Shown: in pieces, positions 42,868 through 52,565 of the stretch
Layout of the letters: every line of letters begins with the position of its first letter
Position numbering within the stretch: the first letter of the stretch is position 1
NCBI RefSeq assembly: GCF_000016905.1
Contig: NC_009616.1
Coordinates: 1,612,001 to 1,676,000, forward strand
Direction of reading: 5' to 3'
DNA length: 64,000 nt
From: Thermosipho melanesiensis BI429
Lineage (GTDB): Bacteria > Thermotogota > Thermotogae > Thermotogales > Fervidobacteriaceae
Notes under the pieces: model-generated
Database searches by the model: none
Told to the model about the DNA's origin: nothing
Seen by the model: only the letters and a program-made list of their open reading frames with translations
Program-made: the position numbers and the translations under genes

Positions 42868-44300
42868 TGTTTGGTAATTTGTTGAAAAATGATCCAGACT
42901 CCTTTATTGAACTTTTAAATTCTGATCAAATTCATTTAGATGAGGCAATAAAATCATACTTGAAGAATAAGGATTTTAAAGCCAAAGAAAGAATTTTTTA
43001 TGAAATTGTTAAAAAAATGTATTTGAAAAAGGTAAAGAATATTAGTGAAGAATTGCTATCAAAATTCTTTGATGGTAATATCGAACTCGTATTTGATTTA
43101 TTAAAAAATGGTTATGTGGAAGCAAAATTTCCAATAGTTAAAGAAGAATATGGAAAAATTGCGCGAGTTATGGTTATTAAGTCTGAAAATTCCTTTTCAA
43201 ATGTCAAATTAAATAAATTGAGAGTAATCGAAAATGTTGTAGGACATAGATTAGCAGTAATTTTTGATTCAAAATTTGTAGGTAATTCATTCATGTTAGC
43301 AACAGCGTTAGCAGCTTTAACTTCTAAAATACCTATTAATCTTGCGTTTTCGGGAGAAATTGATGAGGAAGGTGTAATTAAAAAGAATTTAGATGGATTT
43401 TCTATTAAAGAAAGAGTTTGTTCGGAGAATAACTTGAAATTAATAGGTGCTTTTGACGTATCGAATGTATTTGAGCTTAAAGAATTTTTTGAAGAAGAGA
43501 ATTTCCACATTCCTGTATTGATGTTTTTTAGAAAGGAAGAAGAAGAATATATAAATTTTTCATATGAGAAACTTTTTAAAAGTGTCTCAAAAAAATACCC
43601 AGTTAGATTTGCAGAATTATTTGAAAAAGTATATGATGTCAAGAAATTCTTTGTAACTAATGAACTTTCTTCCTTGGAAAAATGGAAAAAAGCTTTAAAA
43701 GAAGCAAAAGCATTTTTGTTAAAGATTATTTCAAATGGAGGAATTCCACATGTTGCGATAGTTGGTCCATCGGCAATGGCTATGGCTTTGGGTATAGCTA
43801 TTGGTCTTCAAAATCCTTTAGTAATATACCACAAGCAAGATGAGTACTATCCTGTTATTGATTTAACAGATAATCTAAGAAAAATTAAAAACATAAAGGA
43901 TAGTTATGAATATTTAAAATATACAACTTTTGATGAGGGGAAAGATTGTGCTTATGTTATTTATTTAGCATCTCACAATCCATTTAGTTCAGTGATAAAG
44001 TTTTTGGAGAACAATTCTTTAGATTCAAAGATTATTTTAATTGAGCCAATTGAAAATAAAGGAAATTTGAGTATAGATACATGGGGGAAAATAGTCTCAG
44101 AATTAATGTCCATTACTCAAAATGTTTTGTATGATAATTACTGTGAAAATGTTTTTTTCTTTTTGAGTTGTCCTGTTGCTATTGCTTTGGGATTTGGGAT
44201 GGCTTTTGGAGATTTTGCCAAAGGTGGTATATTTCACTACAACAAAGCTGATGATTCTTATATTGAAGTTTTTAAAATTGAAAGGATTAGGGGGGATTAG
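42867..44300 (+). CDS. Lon protease-SAVED fusion activated by cyclic nucleotide (CalpL-like)
   Basis: 477 residues. The first part (about 100-230) resembles the Lon protease fold: VGHRLAVIFDSKFVGNSFML then LATALAALTSKIPINLAFSG and GFSIKERV. Ser141 in GNSF and Lys181 in SIKERV are 40 residues apart, as expected for the Ser-Lys dyad (41 apart in CalpL as I recall it). The second half is SAVED-like: HVAIVGPSAMAMALGIAIGL, PLVIYHKQDEYYPVIDL and a late FFFLSCPVAIALGFGM. SAVED domains sense cyclic oligoadenylate made by Cas10. ATG overlaps the previous stop; AGAGGTGA is the ribosome site. No membrane segment is needed for this role; whether one exists was not resolved. Confidence 0.82.
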   Translation: MFGNLLKNDPDSFIELLNSDQIHLDEAIKSYLKNKDFKAKERIFYEIVKKMYLKKVKNISEELLSKFFDGNIELVFDLLKNGYVEAKFPIVKEEYGKIARVMVIKSENSFSNVKLNKLRVIENVVGHRLAVIFDSKFVGNSFMLATALAALTSKIPINLAFSGEIDEEGVIKKNLDGFSIKERVCSENNLKLIGAFDVSNVFELKEFFEEENFHIPVLMFFRKEEEEYINFSYEKLFKSVSKKYPVRFAELFEKVYDVKKFFVTNELSSLEKWKKALKEAKAFLLKIISNGGIPHVAIVGPSAMAMALGIAIGLQNPLVIYHKQDEYYPVIDLTDNLRKIKNIKDSYEYLKYTTFDEGKDCAYVIYLASHNPFSSVIKFLENNSLDSKIILIEPIENKGNLSIDTWGKIVSELMSITQNVLYDNYCENVFFFLSCPVAIALGFGMAFGDFAKGGIFHYNKADDSYIEVFKIERIRGD

Positions 44301-44301
44301 G

Positions 44302-45708
44302 TTGAAAGTTTTATTTGCTATTGTTGGAAATTTAAAAACCTTTAGAGAAAAGAAATACAGATTGAATCTTGAAGATCAACATTCAGAACTTATTTGCGAC
44401 TCGTCGTTACAGCTACTTTCGGAATATTACAATGTAGATAAAACAGTTATTTTTTTGCCAGATACTCTGTATACAACATGTGATATTAATAAGATCCCAT
44501 CATCATATGATGAACTTACTAAGCTCCTAGCTGAAGAATATGACAAAAAAATAAGAAAAAAACTAAAAATTAATAATTTTGAGATTGTCATAGTGCCGGG
44601 GATTGGTACTTATAAATTAGGTGACGGGAATTTAGTTTTTGACGGAGAAATAAAAGATTTATACAATTTTTCTTTGTATAAATTATATAAACTTTTGTTA
44701 GAAAAAGAATTTTTGAATGGTGAAAAAGTAGAGTTTATTTTTGATATTTCTACTGGGTTAAATTATCACCAAAGTGTAATCTCTAGTGTTTTAAATGATT
44801 TATTAAAGTTACTTGCATATTTAAAGGATACAAGCTTAACAATAGTTAATTCTGAGCCAATTACTGATTTAAAGGAAGTATTAAATGTTTATATTATTGA
44901 CCAAAAGAAAATATTTCCAGGAATAGAAATTCAAAAAATTAAAAGACATAAAATACTTGAAGTATTTCCTTATTTATCAAATGAGGAAAAAAGATATTAT
45001 GGTCTGAAATTTATGAAAAATCTTGAACAAATTATTCTGAACAAAAGTGGAAATAAAAAAATTATGGAATTCTTTAATATGGTATTGTATTTTCTAAATT
45101 CACTTGTATATGGATTGCCGTTGGTTCTTTTGTATTTTAACAAAAAGTTAAAATCGAACGAAATTATTGAAAAAAGCGTCAAGTTTTTTTTAGAAGCAAT
45201 TGAAATTGAGAACAATCATGTATTTAGAAAATTAAAATTTGGAGAATTTTTTAAATACGTTGTTTTTGCAGAATTGTTTAAAGAATATTTTAATAACGTA
45301 ATAGATGATTATAATACTGATAAAATTCCCTTTGAGATATTAGAAGAAACATCAGAAAAAGTATGGAAAGTAAAAGAGCCTAGTAGTGATTTGAATGTTA
45401 ATGCATTTATTTCTTTATCGATAAAAAAGGAATTATACGAAATTAAAAACAGTTTCTTGGAAAATATTGGTGAAGGACAGGAAGTGGTTTTTACGAAAGG
45501 CCCAAATAAAGGAACAGATACTCAAAAATTTAATAATGCGTCAAACAAATACGATAAGACAGTAAATCATGATCCAAGAAGAAACTTTTTAGCTCATTCT
45601 GGATTGTCTTCAGGTAGTTTTAAATTAAAAAAGGAGAATGACCATTTATATATTAGTGCAATAGAAGACAAAATAAAAAAATTTTTAGGAATACTTTTAA
45701 AAAGTTAG
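44302..45708 (+). CDS. csx1: Csx1-type CARF-HEPN ribonuclease
   Basis: 468 residues from TTG 44302, with AGGGGGGATTAG upstream. An earlier in-frame start at 44176 would run inside the SAVED-Lon gene and has no ribosome site. The N-terminal CARF domain shows KVLFAIVGNLKTFREKKYRL, VIVPGIGTYKL and FIFDISTGLNYHQSVI. The C-terminal HEPN has DPRRNFLAHSG: Arg427 and His432 form the Rx4H catalytic motif. Csx1 degrades RNA when bound to cyclic oligoadenylate. It directly follows SAVED-Lon and precedes csm1, so two different effectors share one transcript with the Cas10 that activates them. Confidence 0.9.
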   Translation: MKVLFAIVGNLKTFREKKYRLNLEDQHSELICDSSLQLLSEYYNVDKTVIFLPDTLYTTCDINKIPSSYDELTKLLAEEYDKKIRKKLKINNFEIVIVPGIGTYKLGDGNLVFDGEIKDLYNFSLYKLYKLLLEKEFLNGEKVEFIFDISTGLNYHQSVISSVLNDLLKLLAYLKDTSLTIVNSEPITDLKEVLNVYIIDQKKIFPGIEIQKIKRHKILEVFPYLSNEEKRYYGLKFMKNLEQIILNKSGNKKIMEFFNMVLYFLNSLVYGLPLVLLYFNKKLKSNEIIEKSVKFFLEAIEIENNHVFRKLKFGEFFKYVVFAELFKEYFNNVIDDYNTDKIPFEILEETSEKVWKVKEPSSDLNVNAFISLSIKKELYEIKNSFLENIGEGQEVVFTKGPNKGTDTQKFNNASNKYDKTVNHDPRRNFLAHSGLSSGSFKLKKENDHLYISAIEDKIKKFLGILLKS

Positions 45709-45720
45709 GGGGCGAGATAG

Positions 45721-47994
45721 GTGATAAATCTTTCAGTTGAGAAAGTATTTCTGGCTGGTATTTTTCATGATATTGGTAAGTTTTATATAAGAGCAAACTT
45801 TGGTGATTTAAAGAAGAATATATACGAAGAATATAAATATTTTATTGAAGGTGATAACAAATATGGTCCACGACATCAAGAGTGGGGGGCATATTTTTAC
45901 AAAAATTCTAACCTTCCTTTTAAAGACGAAATTGAAGGAGCTATATTGAATCATCATAAACCAAATAGTGTATTATCTAAATTAATAAGTGTTGCAGATC
46001 ATATCTCTGCAACTGAAAGAGAAGGAGAACATCCAGAAGATAAAGTAAAAAACATGAAATCTATGCTTTCAATGGTTTCATTTTCAAATGATCAGAAAAA
46101 AGGAAAATATAAAAAAGTTTCTAAATTATCTGAAAAATTTGATTTACTTGAAAAAGAGGATGAAAATGTAGAAGAAACGTATAAAAATCTTTGGAGAGAA
46201 TTTGAGAAGGTTATTAATAGTATTCCAAGAAACAAAAATCCAAAAATTTCGTTCCCAATATTTGAAAAAATATATTACATTCTTAAAGAATATACATCAA
46301 ACATTCCTTCAGCATTTTTTTACAATGAACCAGACATATCTCTGTTTTCTCACCTTAGCACTACTGCAGGAATTGCAGTAGCCATTTTTAAACAATTTGA
46401 AGAGGAAATTAAATTAGGAAATATCAAAATTTTAGAAAATATTGATTCAAAAAATTACGATGAAAAAATATTAGGAATAGTCAAAGGTGATATTTCAGGT
46501 ATTCAAGACTTTCTATATAACATTTCCCAAGAAAGGGCTGTAAAAAAATTAAGAGGAAGATCTTTCTATATTACTTATCTTCTGGAGATTGTTGCAAAAT
46601 ATATCATTGAAAATGAAGGATTATCTATAAGCAATATTTTATTCAACGGCGGAGGACATTTCTATCTAATTGTACCAGCAAAAACAATCGATAAATTGGA
46701 AAAGTATCAAAAATATATAGATGAAGTTATGTATAAAGCTCATGGTATAGGATTAAATATAAATATTGCTGGTGAAAAAATCGCACCTAAAGAGTTAAAT
46801 AGTGAAATATACAAGCGAGTTTCGCAGTTGGTTGAAAGAAAAAAATATACAAAGTTATACAGTTTAATTTCTTATGATTTTCACAAAATTTTTGAATCTA
46901 AAAATTTATCTGAAGATTCATGTCCATATTGTAGAAGAAAAATGAAAGATGATGAATGTACTTTCTGTGAATCTTTTACAGTAATAGGTGATAGATTATC
47001 AAAAAGAAAAGCATTTAAATTAAATAAAACAGAAAAAATCCCAGAAAAAATTAATACTTACGAAGATGTTTTTAAAATGTTTGGTTATGAAGTCGAGTTT
47101 GAGGAAGGACCCTTTAGCTTTTTGATAGATAAAAGTGGAAATGTTGATTTATCAAGATATATGTTTTACACAAAATCTGCAAATTACATCTCAAAAAAAG
47201 AAAATAATGAAATATCTGATTTAGAAACCATTGCTAAAAATTCAAATGGAATGGAAAAGTGGGGGGTGTTAAGAGGAGACGTTGATAATTTGGGAAGAAT
47301 TTTTAAAGAGGGATTAGGAAAAGAGGCTTCTATATCAAAGACTGCAACATTATCACAGGAGATAGAAATATTTTTTGGAAAATTTTTGGAAGATATAGTT
47401 TCAAATGAATTTTCTAATTGTACTGTAATTTATTCGGGTGGAGACGATTTCTTTATTATTGGTCCTTGGAGTGATCTTCCAAATCTTGCTGAAAATATTC
47501 AAAAAGAATTTAAAAGATATAGTGGGGATAATGAATGTATTTCAATATCAATGGGAATTGGTATTTCTCCTGCAAAGAAATACCCTGTATACAGGGTGGC
47601 AAAACTTGCCGGAGAATATTTAGAAAAGGCAAAAGAGTATGAAAGAAAGGGCATTGAAAAAAGTGCTTTAGGTTTTTTGGGAGATTTTATCGGTTGGGAA
47701 GAATTTGAAGAATATAAATATTTTAAAAATAAGTTGACAGATTTAATTAATGAAAAAATAACCAAAAGGATTCTTCATGTTTTAAGAAGATATTACCAAG
47801 AATATGATGAAAACGAGGGGACAAATAAAGTTTGGAAATTATATTATTACTTTGCTCAGTTATCGGATAGATATAGTAAATCAAAAGATAAAATATTAAA
47901 ATTTTTAAGCGAAATTCTAAAAGATGATAACAAACTATACAATAAAATTTATTCATTAACATATTGGGTGGAATATGAATTAAAGGAGGGATAG
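45721..47994 (+). CDS. csm1: Type III-A Cas10 (Csm1) with HD nuclease and GGDD cyclase
   Basis: 757 residues. HD domain at the N-terminus: His16-Asp17 in GIFHDIGKF and later NHHKP. First palm GIVKGDISGIQDFLYNI; zinc ribbon CPYCRRKMKDDECTFC near residue 400; second palm GVLRGDVDNLGRIFKEG and YSGGDDFFIIG, with GGDD at residues 573-576, then SMGIGISPAKKYPV. All active motifs for ssDNA cleavage and cyclic-oligoadenylate synthesis are present. GTG start with GGGGCGAG upstream, 12 bases after csx1. Confidence 0.97.
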   Translation: MINLSVEKVFLAGIFHDIGKFYIRANFGDLKKNIYEEYKYFIEGDNKYGPRHQEWGAYFYKNSNLPFKDEIEGAILNHHKPNSVLSKLISVADHISATEREGEHPEDKVKNMKSMLSMVSFSNDQKKGKYKKVSKLSEKFDLLEKEDENVEETYKNLWREFEKVINSIPRNKNPKISFPIFEKIYYILKEYTSNIPSAFFYNEPDISLFSHLSTTAGIAVAIFKQFEEEIKLGNIKILENIDSKNYDEKILGIVKGDISGIQDFLYNISQERAVKKLRGRSFYITYLLEIVAKYIIENEGLSISNILFNGGGHFYLIVPAKTIDKLEKYQKYIDEVMYKAHGIGLNINIAGEKIAPKELNSEIYKRVSQLVERKKYTKLYSLISYDFHKIFESKNLSEDSCPYCRRKMKDDECTFCESFTVIGDRLSKRKAFKLNKTEKIPEKINTYEDVFKMFGYEVEFEEGPFSFLIDKSGNVDLSRYMFYTKSANYISKKENNEISDLETIAKNSNGMEKWGVLRGDVDNLGRIFKEGLGKEASISKTATLSQEIEIFFGKFLEDIVSNEFSNCTVIYSGGDDFFIIGPWSDLPNLAENIQKEFKRYSGDNECISISMGIGISPAKKYPVYRVAKLAGEYLEKAKEYERKGIEKSALGFLGDFIGWEEFEEYKYFKNKLTDLINEKITKRILHVLRRYYQEYDENEGTNKVWKLYYYFAQLSDRYSKSKDKILKFLSEILKDDNKLYNKIYSLTYWVEYELKEG

Positions 47995-47995
47995 T

Positions 47996-48436
47996 ATGAG
48001 GAATGACAATTTTTCGAGACAAAGAAATTCTCAAAAAGAATTTATTAATCAAGAATTAGCTGAAAAAATTCTCAATCCAGATAGTGATCCAGATGGGGAA
48101 AATTTATTCGAATACTCAAAAGAAATTTCAAAAGAAATAAAAGTATTGTCTTCCACACAACTTAGAAAGTATTACGACGAAGTTAAAAAAATCCCAAATA
48201 ACAAAGATTATAAATATCATCTTAAAAGGTTTATAGCAGTGTTTTTGTATAGTGTTAATAAAATAAAAAATAAAAAAAATAAAGAAGTTGTAGAAAAATT
48301 TTCCGAATCAATAAAAAATTTAGCTCTAGTTGCTTCGAATAATGATGAAAGATACTTTAAAAGATTTAGAGACTTTTTTGAAGCATTAGTAGCTTACCAT
48401 ACATATTACAAAAACAACAATAATAATAAAGAATAA
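47996..48436 (+). CDS. csm2: Type III-A small subunit Csm2
   Basis: 146 residues, basic and helical, with STQLRKYYDEVKKI, FIAVFLYSVNKIKN and FKRFRDFFEALVAYHTYYK, the Csm2 pattern. It fills the inner filament of the Csm complex. GGAGGGA precedes the ATG; it begins two bases after csm1. Confidence 0.92.
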   Translation: MRNDNFSRQRNSQKEFINQELAEKILNPDSDPDGENLFEYSKEISKEIKVLSSTQLRKYYDEVKKIPNNKDYKYHLKRFIAVFLYSVNKIKNKKNKEVVEKFSESIKNLALVASNNDERYFKRFRDFFEALVAYHTYYKNNNNNKE

Positions 48437-48452
48437 AAAAGGGGGTAAGAAC

Positions 48453-49262
48453 ATGGTTAATTTAGAATTTAAAGGAAAAATAATTGTTAAAGCTGATATA
48501 CATGTTGTTACTGGGCTTCAAATTGGCAAAGAAAATTCAATGGAAATTGGGGGTATTGATAATCCAGTTATTAAGGATAGTTTAGGAAAACCTTATATAC
48601 CTGGTTCATCTTTAAAAGGGAAACTAAGAACACTAATGGAATATTTTCATGGAAAAATCAAAAATGATGTTTTAGTTGTTGCAAAAGGTGGAGAAAATCA
48701 AATAAGAATTCACCAATGTGATGAAAAAGATTGTCCAGTTTGTAATTTATTTGGCAGAAATCACGGAAAACATAGGTATGCAAGCAATCCAGATGTAGAA
48801 GTAGAATTTAAAAATATAATGCCTACAAGGTTATTTGTCAGAGATGCGCTATTGGATGAAAATAGTATAACAGAAGAAATGAAAAAAAATTTAGACAACG
48901 AATTTACTGAAGTCAAACCTGAAAATACTCTTGATAGGATTACTTCAGCAGCAAATCCGAGGTTTAACGAAAGAGTTCCTGCTGGTGCTATTTTTAAATC
49001 TGAGTTTGTAATTAATGTATATGATGATGATAACGAAAAATACTTGAGAGAACTTTTAACTGCATTAAGCTTGCTTGAAGATGATTATTTAGGAGGGTCT
49101 GGTTCCAGGGGATATGGAAAGGTAAGATTTGAAAATATAAAGATAGTTTATAAAGGCAAAGGATATTACGATGGTTCAAATAAAGAATTACCTAAAAAAG
49201 AATTAGATGATCTTAATAACTGGGAGGAAAAAATTAAAGATTTTAAACTGAATGGGGATTGA
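48453..49262 (+). CDS. csm3: Type III-A backbone nuclease Csm3 (Cas7)
   Basis: 269 residues. VVTGLQIGKE, GGIDNPVIKDSLGKPYIPGS and SLKGKLRT are family landmarks; Asp36 in GGIDNPV is the target-RNA-cleaving aspartate. A CxxC segment (DEKDCPVCNLFGR) and GGSGSRGYGKV follow. GGGGGTAAG upstream of ATG 48453. Confidence 0.96.
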   Translation: MVNLEFKGKIIVKADIHVVTGLQIGKENSMEIGGIDNPVIKDSLGKPYIPGSSLKGKLRTLMEYFHGKIKNDVLVVAKGGENQIRIHQCDEKDCPVCNLFGRNHGKHRYASNPDVEVEFKNIMPTRLFVRDALLDENSITEEMKKNLDNEFTEVKPENTLDRITSAANPRFNERVPAGAIFKSEFVINVYDDDNEKYLRELLTALSLLEDDYLGGSGSRGYGKVRFENIKIVYKGKGYYDGSNKELPKKELDDLNNWEEKIKDFKLNGD

Positions 49263-49266
49263 TAGT

Positions 49267-50208
49267 ATGAAAAACTATAGAATAAGGTTAAAATTCAAAT
49301 CACCATTGCATGTTGGACAAGTTGATAAAGTTGAAACAGTTGTTTCTGATATCATCCATTCTGATACTATTTTTTCTGCAATTATCAATTCATACAATTT
49401 ATTATACGGGAAAGAAAAAACAAAAGAATTACTAAAGTTTATTCTAGAAAATGAAGATTCCATTTTAATTTCATCTGCTTTTTATTACTATAATGATATT
49501 TATTTTTATCCAAGACCGTTAGGATACAAGTTTGATCTGGATAAAAAATTCGATTTTAAAAAAGTAAAGAAAATAAAATTTGTAAGTGAAGAATACATAA
49601 CTGGAAAGGTAAAAACACCAATTATTATAAACGGTTTAGCAACAGATAATAAAGAGATAGAAAGATTATACTTTATCGAAGAAAGGCCAAGGATAACAGT
49701 TGATAGAATTACAAATGAAACAAATATTTTCTACGTTTCAGCTTTAAGATTTATAGAAAATAGTGGATTGTGGTTTTTCCTTTCCTTATCTGAAGAGATT
49801 GAAAGAGAAATATTTGCTGCCTTGAGGCTTTTAAGTGATGAAGGACTTGGTGGTGATAGAACACATGGCAATGGAAACTTTGATTTTGATGTTGAGAAAG
49901 TAGATTTTGGACGATTTCAAGGAGACAATTGTTTACTTTTATCTGTATATTATCCAAAAAATCAAAATGAGATTGATAGTACGTTAAGTTATAAATTATA
50001 TGAACGATCTGGATATGTGTATTCACAATATTCAATGTCGTACAAACAACCACTTGTTAGACTTTTTGCTGAAGGTAGCGTTTTTAAAAATAAAGTTACA
50101 GGGGATGTTTTAGACATTACACCAATAGGTTTTGAATACCATAAAGTATTTAAATTTGCACGTGCCTATACAATTCCTATAAAAAAGGAGGCACAATATG
50201 ATATATGA
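49267..50208 (+). CDS. csm4: Type III-A RAMP protein Csm4
   Basis: 313 residues. RIRLKFKSPLHVGQVDKVE, then SDTIFSAIINSYNLLYG at the start and EGLGGDRTHGNGNFDF (glycine-rich loop) are Csm4 features; it grips the crRNA handle next to Csm1. ATG 49267 is chosen because GGGGATTG lies upstream; the ATG at 49252 is part of that site. Overlaps csm5. Confidence 0.92.
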   Translation: MKNYRIRLKFKSPLHVGQVDKVETVVSDIIHSDTIFSAIINSYNLLYGKEKTKELLKFILENEDSILISSAFYYYNDIYFYPRPLGYKFDLDKKFDFKKVKKIKFVSEEYITGKVKTPIIINGLATDNKEIERLYFIEERPRITVDRITNETNIFYVSALRFIENSGLWFFLSLSEEIEREIFAALRLLSDEGLGGDRTHGNGNFDFDVEKVDFGRFQGDNCLLLSVYYPKNQNEIDSTLSYKLYERSGYVYSQYSMSYKQPLVRLFAEGSVFKNKVTGDVLDITPIGFEYHKVFKFARAYTIPIKKEAQYDI

Positions 50209-51259
50209 AGTTGAAGTTTTAACCCCCTTAGCAATAAATAATGGAAATGAAATTAAAAGCTTTGAAATTATACGTGAGGGTGGAAAATCGTATATTTTAG
50301 ATTTCAACAAACTTTTTGAAAATGAAAATTTTGTTGAATTAGTTGTTAATTCTCCACAAATTCTATCAGATGAAGATTCATTAAAAAAAGCTTTTAAATT
50401 TTTGAAACTTGATTATAAGAAGTATACTAAGATGGTTTTAAACTATCCTTTAGACAAAAGGTATAACATTAAGGAATTTATTAAAACAATTGGGAAACCC
50501 TTTTTACCAGGTTCATCCTTAAAAGGTGCCATAAGAACAGCATTGATTAGAGGTAATAATTTTGAAGAACATTACAAAAAAAGCCTTAATTTTCTCAATA
50601 AAAGTAAAGGTAGAAATATAAATAAAAAACATTTCGATGATTTTGTTGAAAAAAAATTATTTGGTGATTCATATGAATCTCCTTTTAGGTTTTTAAGGAT
50701 TTCTGATGGTTATGTGGTTTCAAATCATGATTTAAAAATTGTTCCCATTGAAGTTTTAAATTTAAAGAAAAAAAGGCGAGTGCTTCCATATATTTATACA
50801 GAAGCATTAAATCTCCACACAAAGATAAGAGGAAATATAGATTTTGGATTTTTAGAAGCAATAAAAAATAGTGAATTTAAAGATAATTTCAAAAACTTGC
50901 AAATTGTCGAAGATTTTGTCAAAAAGGTGAATAATGGTGTGAAAAGGTACATAAATGATGAAATTGATTTGTTGAAAGGTAATTTAAAAGAATTAGAGAC
51001 TTTTTATTCAACTTTATTAAAAAGAATGAACAATTTGAAAGATAATCAATTCATTGTACAAATAGGTTTTTCAACGGGTTATTATTCTAAAACAGTTGTT
51101 GGAAAACTTGATTCAAATCAAATAAAGTTAATGAAAATAAAAAGGTTATTATACAAAAAAGTTAAACCTGAATTTTTCCCAGTAACTAGAAGAGTAGTAA
51201 GACGAAATGGAGTGATGGAACCATTAGGATGGATTTTGGTGACGTTAAAAGAGGAGTGA
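50198..51259 (+). CDS. csm5: Type III-A RAMP protein Csm5
   Basis: 353 residues. EVEVLTPLAINNGNEIKSFE at the start, KPFLPGSSLKGAIRTALI and FQIGFSTGYYSKTV-like QIGFSTGYYSKTVVGKL near residue 285 fit Csm5, which caps the crRNA 3' end. AAAAAAGGAGG precedes ATG 50198. Its stop overlaps the next gene's start. Confidence 0.92.
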   Translation: MIYEVEVLTPLAINNGNEIKSFEIIREGGKSYILDFNKLFENENFVELVVNSPQILSDEDSLKKAFKFLKLDYKKYTKMVLNYPLDKRYNIKEFIKTIGKPFLPGSSLKGAIRTALIRGNNFEEHYKKSLNFLNKSKGRNINKKHFDDFVEKKLFGDSYESPFRFLRISDGYVVSNHDLKIVPIEVLNLKKKRRVLPYIYTEALNLHTKIRGNIDFGFLEAIKNSEFKDNFKNLQIVEDFVKKVNNGVKRYINDEIDLLKGNLKELETFYSTLLKRMNNLKDNQFIVQIGFSTGYYSKTVVGKLDSNQIKLMKIKRLLYKKVKPEFFPVTRRVVRRNGVMEPLGWILVTLKEE

Positions 51260-51846
51260 AAATTTATATACATTTTGCGTTTGATTATCCTTTGTTTTTG
51301 GTGAAAGATTATAAATTAGAACTAATGAAAAATTTTGAACAATTTGGTTTGAAAAATTACAACTTTTCTGGTTTTTTATCAAAGAAATTTTTCAAAGCTA
51401 AAGATGGTTATTATTTAAAAAATAATGGTCTTTTAGTTTTGAAGACGTTTAATGAAAAAAATTTACCTGAAGTTGTTTATAAACTTTCGAAAAGTACCTT
51501 TTTTGGGATTATCCCAAAAAAAGTTGAGGTAAAGCCTATTGAATTTTTTCAAGAAGGAATTTTATTAGGTAGTGTTTTAGGTTCTGAAATTGATTTGAAT
51601 CTTTTGAGTGAGAAGATTAGAAAGAATGCCATTGAGAAATATACGAATGTTTATAATCAAATGCCTAAAAAAAATTCATTAATAGTTATTTTTCAAGAAA
51701 ATCAAAAAATTAAACTTTTTGGTTCACAGGAGTTAATTTATTTGATAAATGTTTTAGGTATCTTTTGCAAAAATGGTTATGAAGGTTTTATCTTAGATGA
51801 CAAAAAATATTGGGGGTATTCTTTTGAGATTGAGAGTAAAATTTAA
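51256..51846 (+). CDS. Unknown protein between csm5 and cas6
   Basis: 196 residues from GTG 51256 (VKIYIHFAFDYPLFLVKDYK...). I do not recognise a family. The start has RAMP-like beta-alpha character, but the usual C-terminal glycine-rich loop is missing. AGAGGAG touches the GTG, so an in-frame ATT at 51262 is a possible alternative start. Because it overlaps csm5 on one side and cas6 on the other, it must be co-expressed with the Csm complex. A divergent RAMP subunit, crRNA-processing partner or anti-plasmid factor are all open. Confidence 0.6.
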   Translation: MKIYIHFAFDYPLFLVKDYKLELMKNFEQFGLKNYNFSGFLSKKFFKAKDGYYLKNNGLLVLKTFNEKNLPEVVYKLSKSTFFGIIPKKVEVKPIEFFQEGILLGSVLGSEIDLNLLSEKIRKNAIEKYTNVYNQMPKKNSLIVIFQENQKIKLFGSQELIYLINVLGIFCKNGYEGFILDDKKYWGYSFEIESKI

Positions 51847-52555
51847 CTTTGATAGGTTAAATTTGCCTATTCATTATAATCATATTTTACATGCAACTAT
51901 TTTAAATATGATTAATAATGAAGAATTTAGAAAATTTATTCATGATAGAGGTTATAAATTTGAAAAAAGGGTTTTTAAATTGTATACTTTTTCAAGATTA
52001 ATTGGAAGATTTGAAATTGATACGGAGATTAAGGAAATTAATTTCTTTGATAATGTATATTTGTATATTTCATCATATGATGACAATTTTTGTTATTATA
52101 TTATGGAAAAACTTTTAACATTTGAAAATATTAGAATGGGTAAAAATATTTTGAAAGTAGAAAAGATTGAAACAATAAACTTTATGCCTACTGATACCTT
52201 AAAAGTAGTAACCAGATCACCAGTTACTGTTTACTCAACTTACATTGATGAAACAGGAAAGAAAAAAACTCTTTTTTACCATCCAGATGATTTTAAATTT
52301 AAAGAGATAGTGGAGAAAAACATTATAAAGAAATATAGAGCATTACATAATAGAGAACCACAAGGACGCATTGAAGTAAAGCATGTTGGGAAGTCCCCTA
52401 AATTTGTTTTGGTATTTTACAAAGGATTTAAAATTAAAGGCTGGATGACAGCATTTGATTTAATTGGTGATCCTGAACTTGTAAAGATAGCTTATGAAAC
52501 AGGTCTTGGGAGTAAAAACTCCCAAGGTTTTGGTTTTATAGAACAAATTAAGTGA
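51824..52555 (+). CDS. cas6: CRISPR pre-crRNA endoribonuclease Cas6
   Basis: 243 residues from TTG 51824, with GGGGGT at 51812-51817. LRVKFNFDRLNLPIHYNHIL at the start, VVTRSPVTVY in the middle and KGWMTAFDLIGDPELVKIAY followed by GLGSKNSQGFGF at the end are Cas6 hallmarks. His in the N-terminal IHYNH segment is a candidate catalytic residue. It is the only Cas6 in the window and would process transcripts of both arrays for both Cmr and Csm complexes. Overlaps the unknown gene before it by 23 bases. Confidence 0.93.
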   Translation: MRLRVKFNFDRLNLPIHYNHILHATILNMINNEEFRKFIHDRGYKFEKRVFKLYTFSRLIGRFEIDTEIKEINFFDNVYLYISSYDDNFCYYIMEKLLTFENIRMGKNILKVEKIETINFMPTDTLKVVTRSPVTVYSTYIDETGKKKTLFYHPDDFKFKEIVEKNIIKKYRALHNREPQGRIEVKHVGKSPKFVLVFYKGFKIKGWMTAFDLIGDPELVKIAYETGLGSKNSQGFGFIEQIK

Positions 52556-52565
52556 AGGTGAGATT

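Noticed and set aside
44176-44301. Upstream extension of csx1
   Set aside because: It lies wholly inside the SAVED-Lon gene with no ribosome site; TTG 44302 has a strong one.
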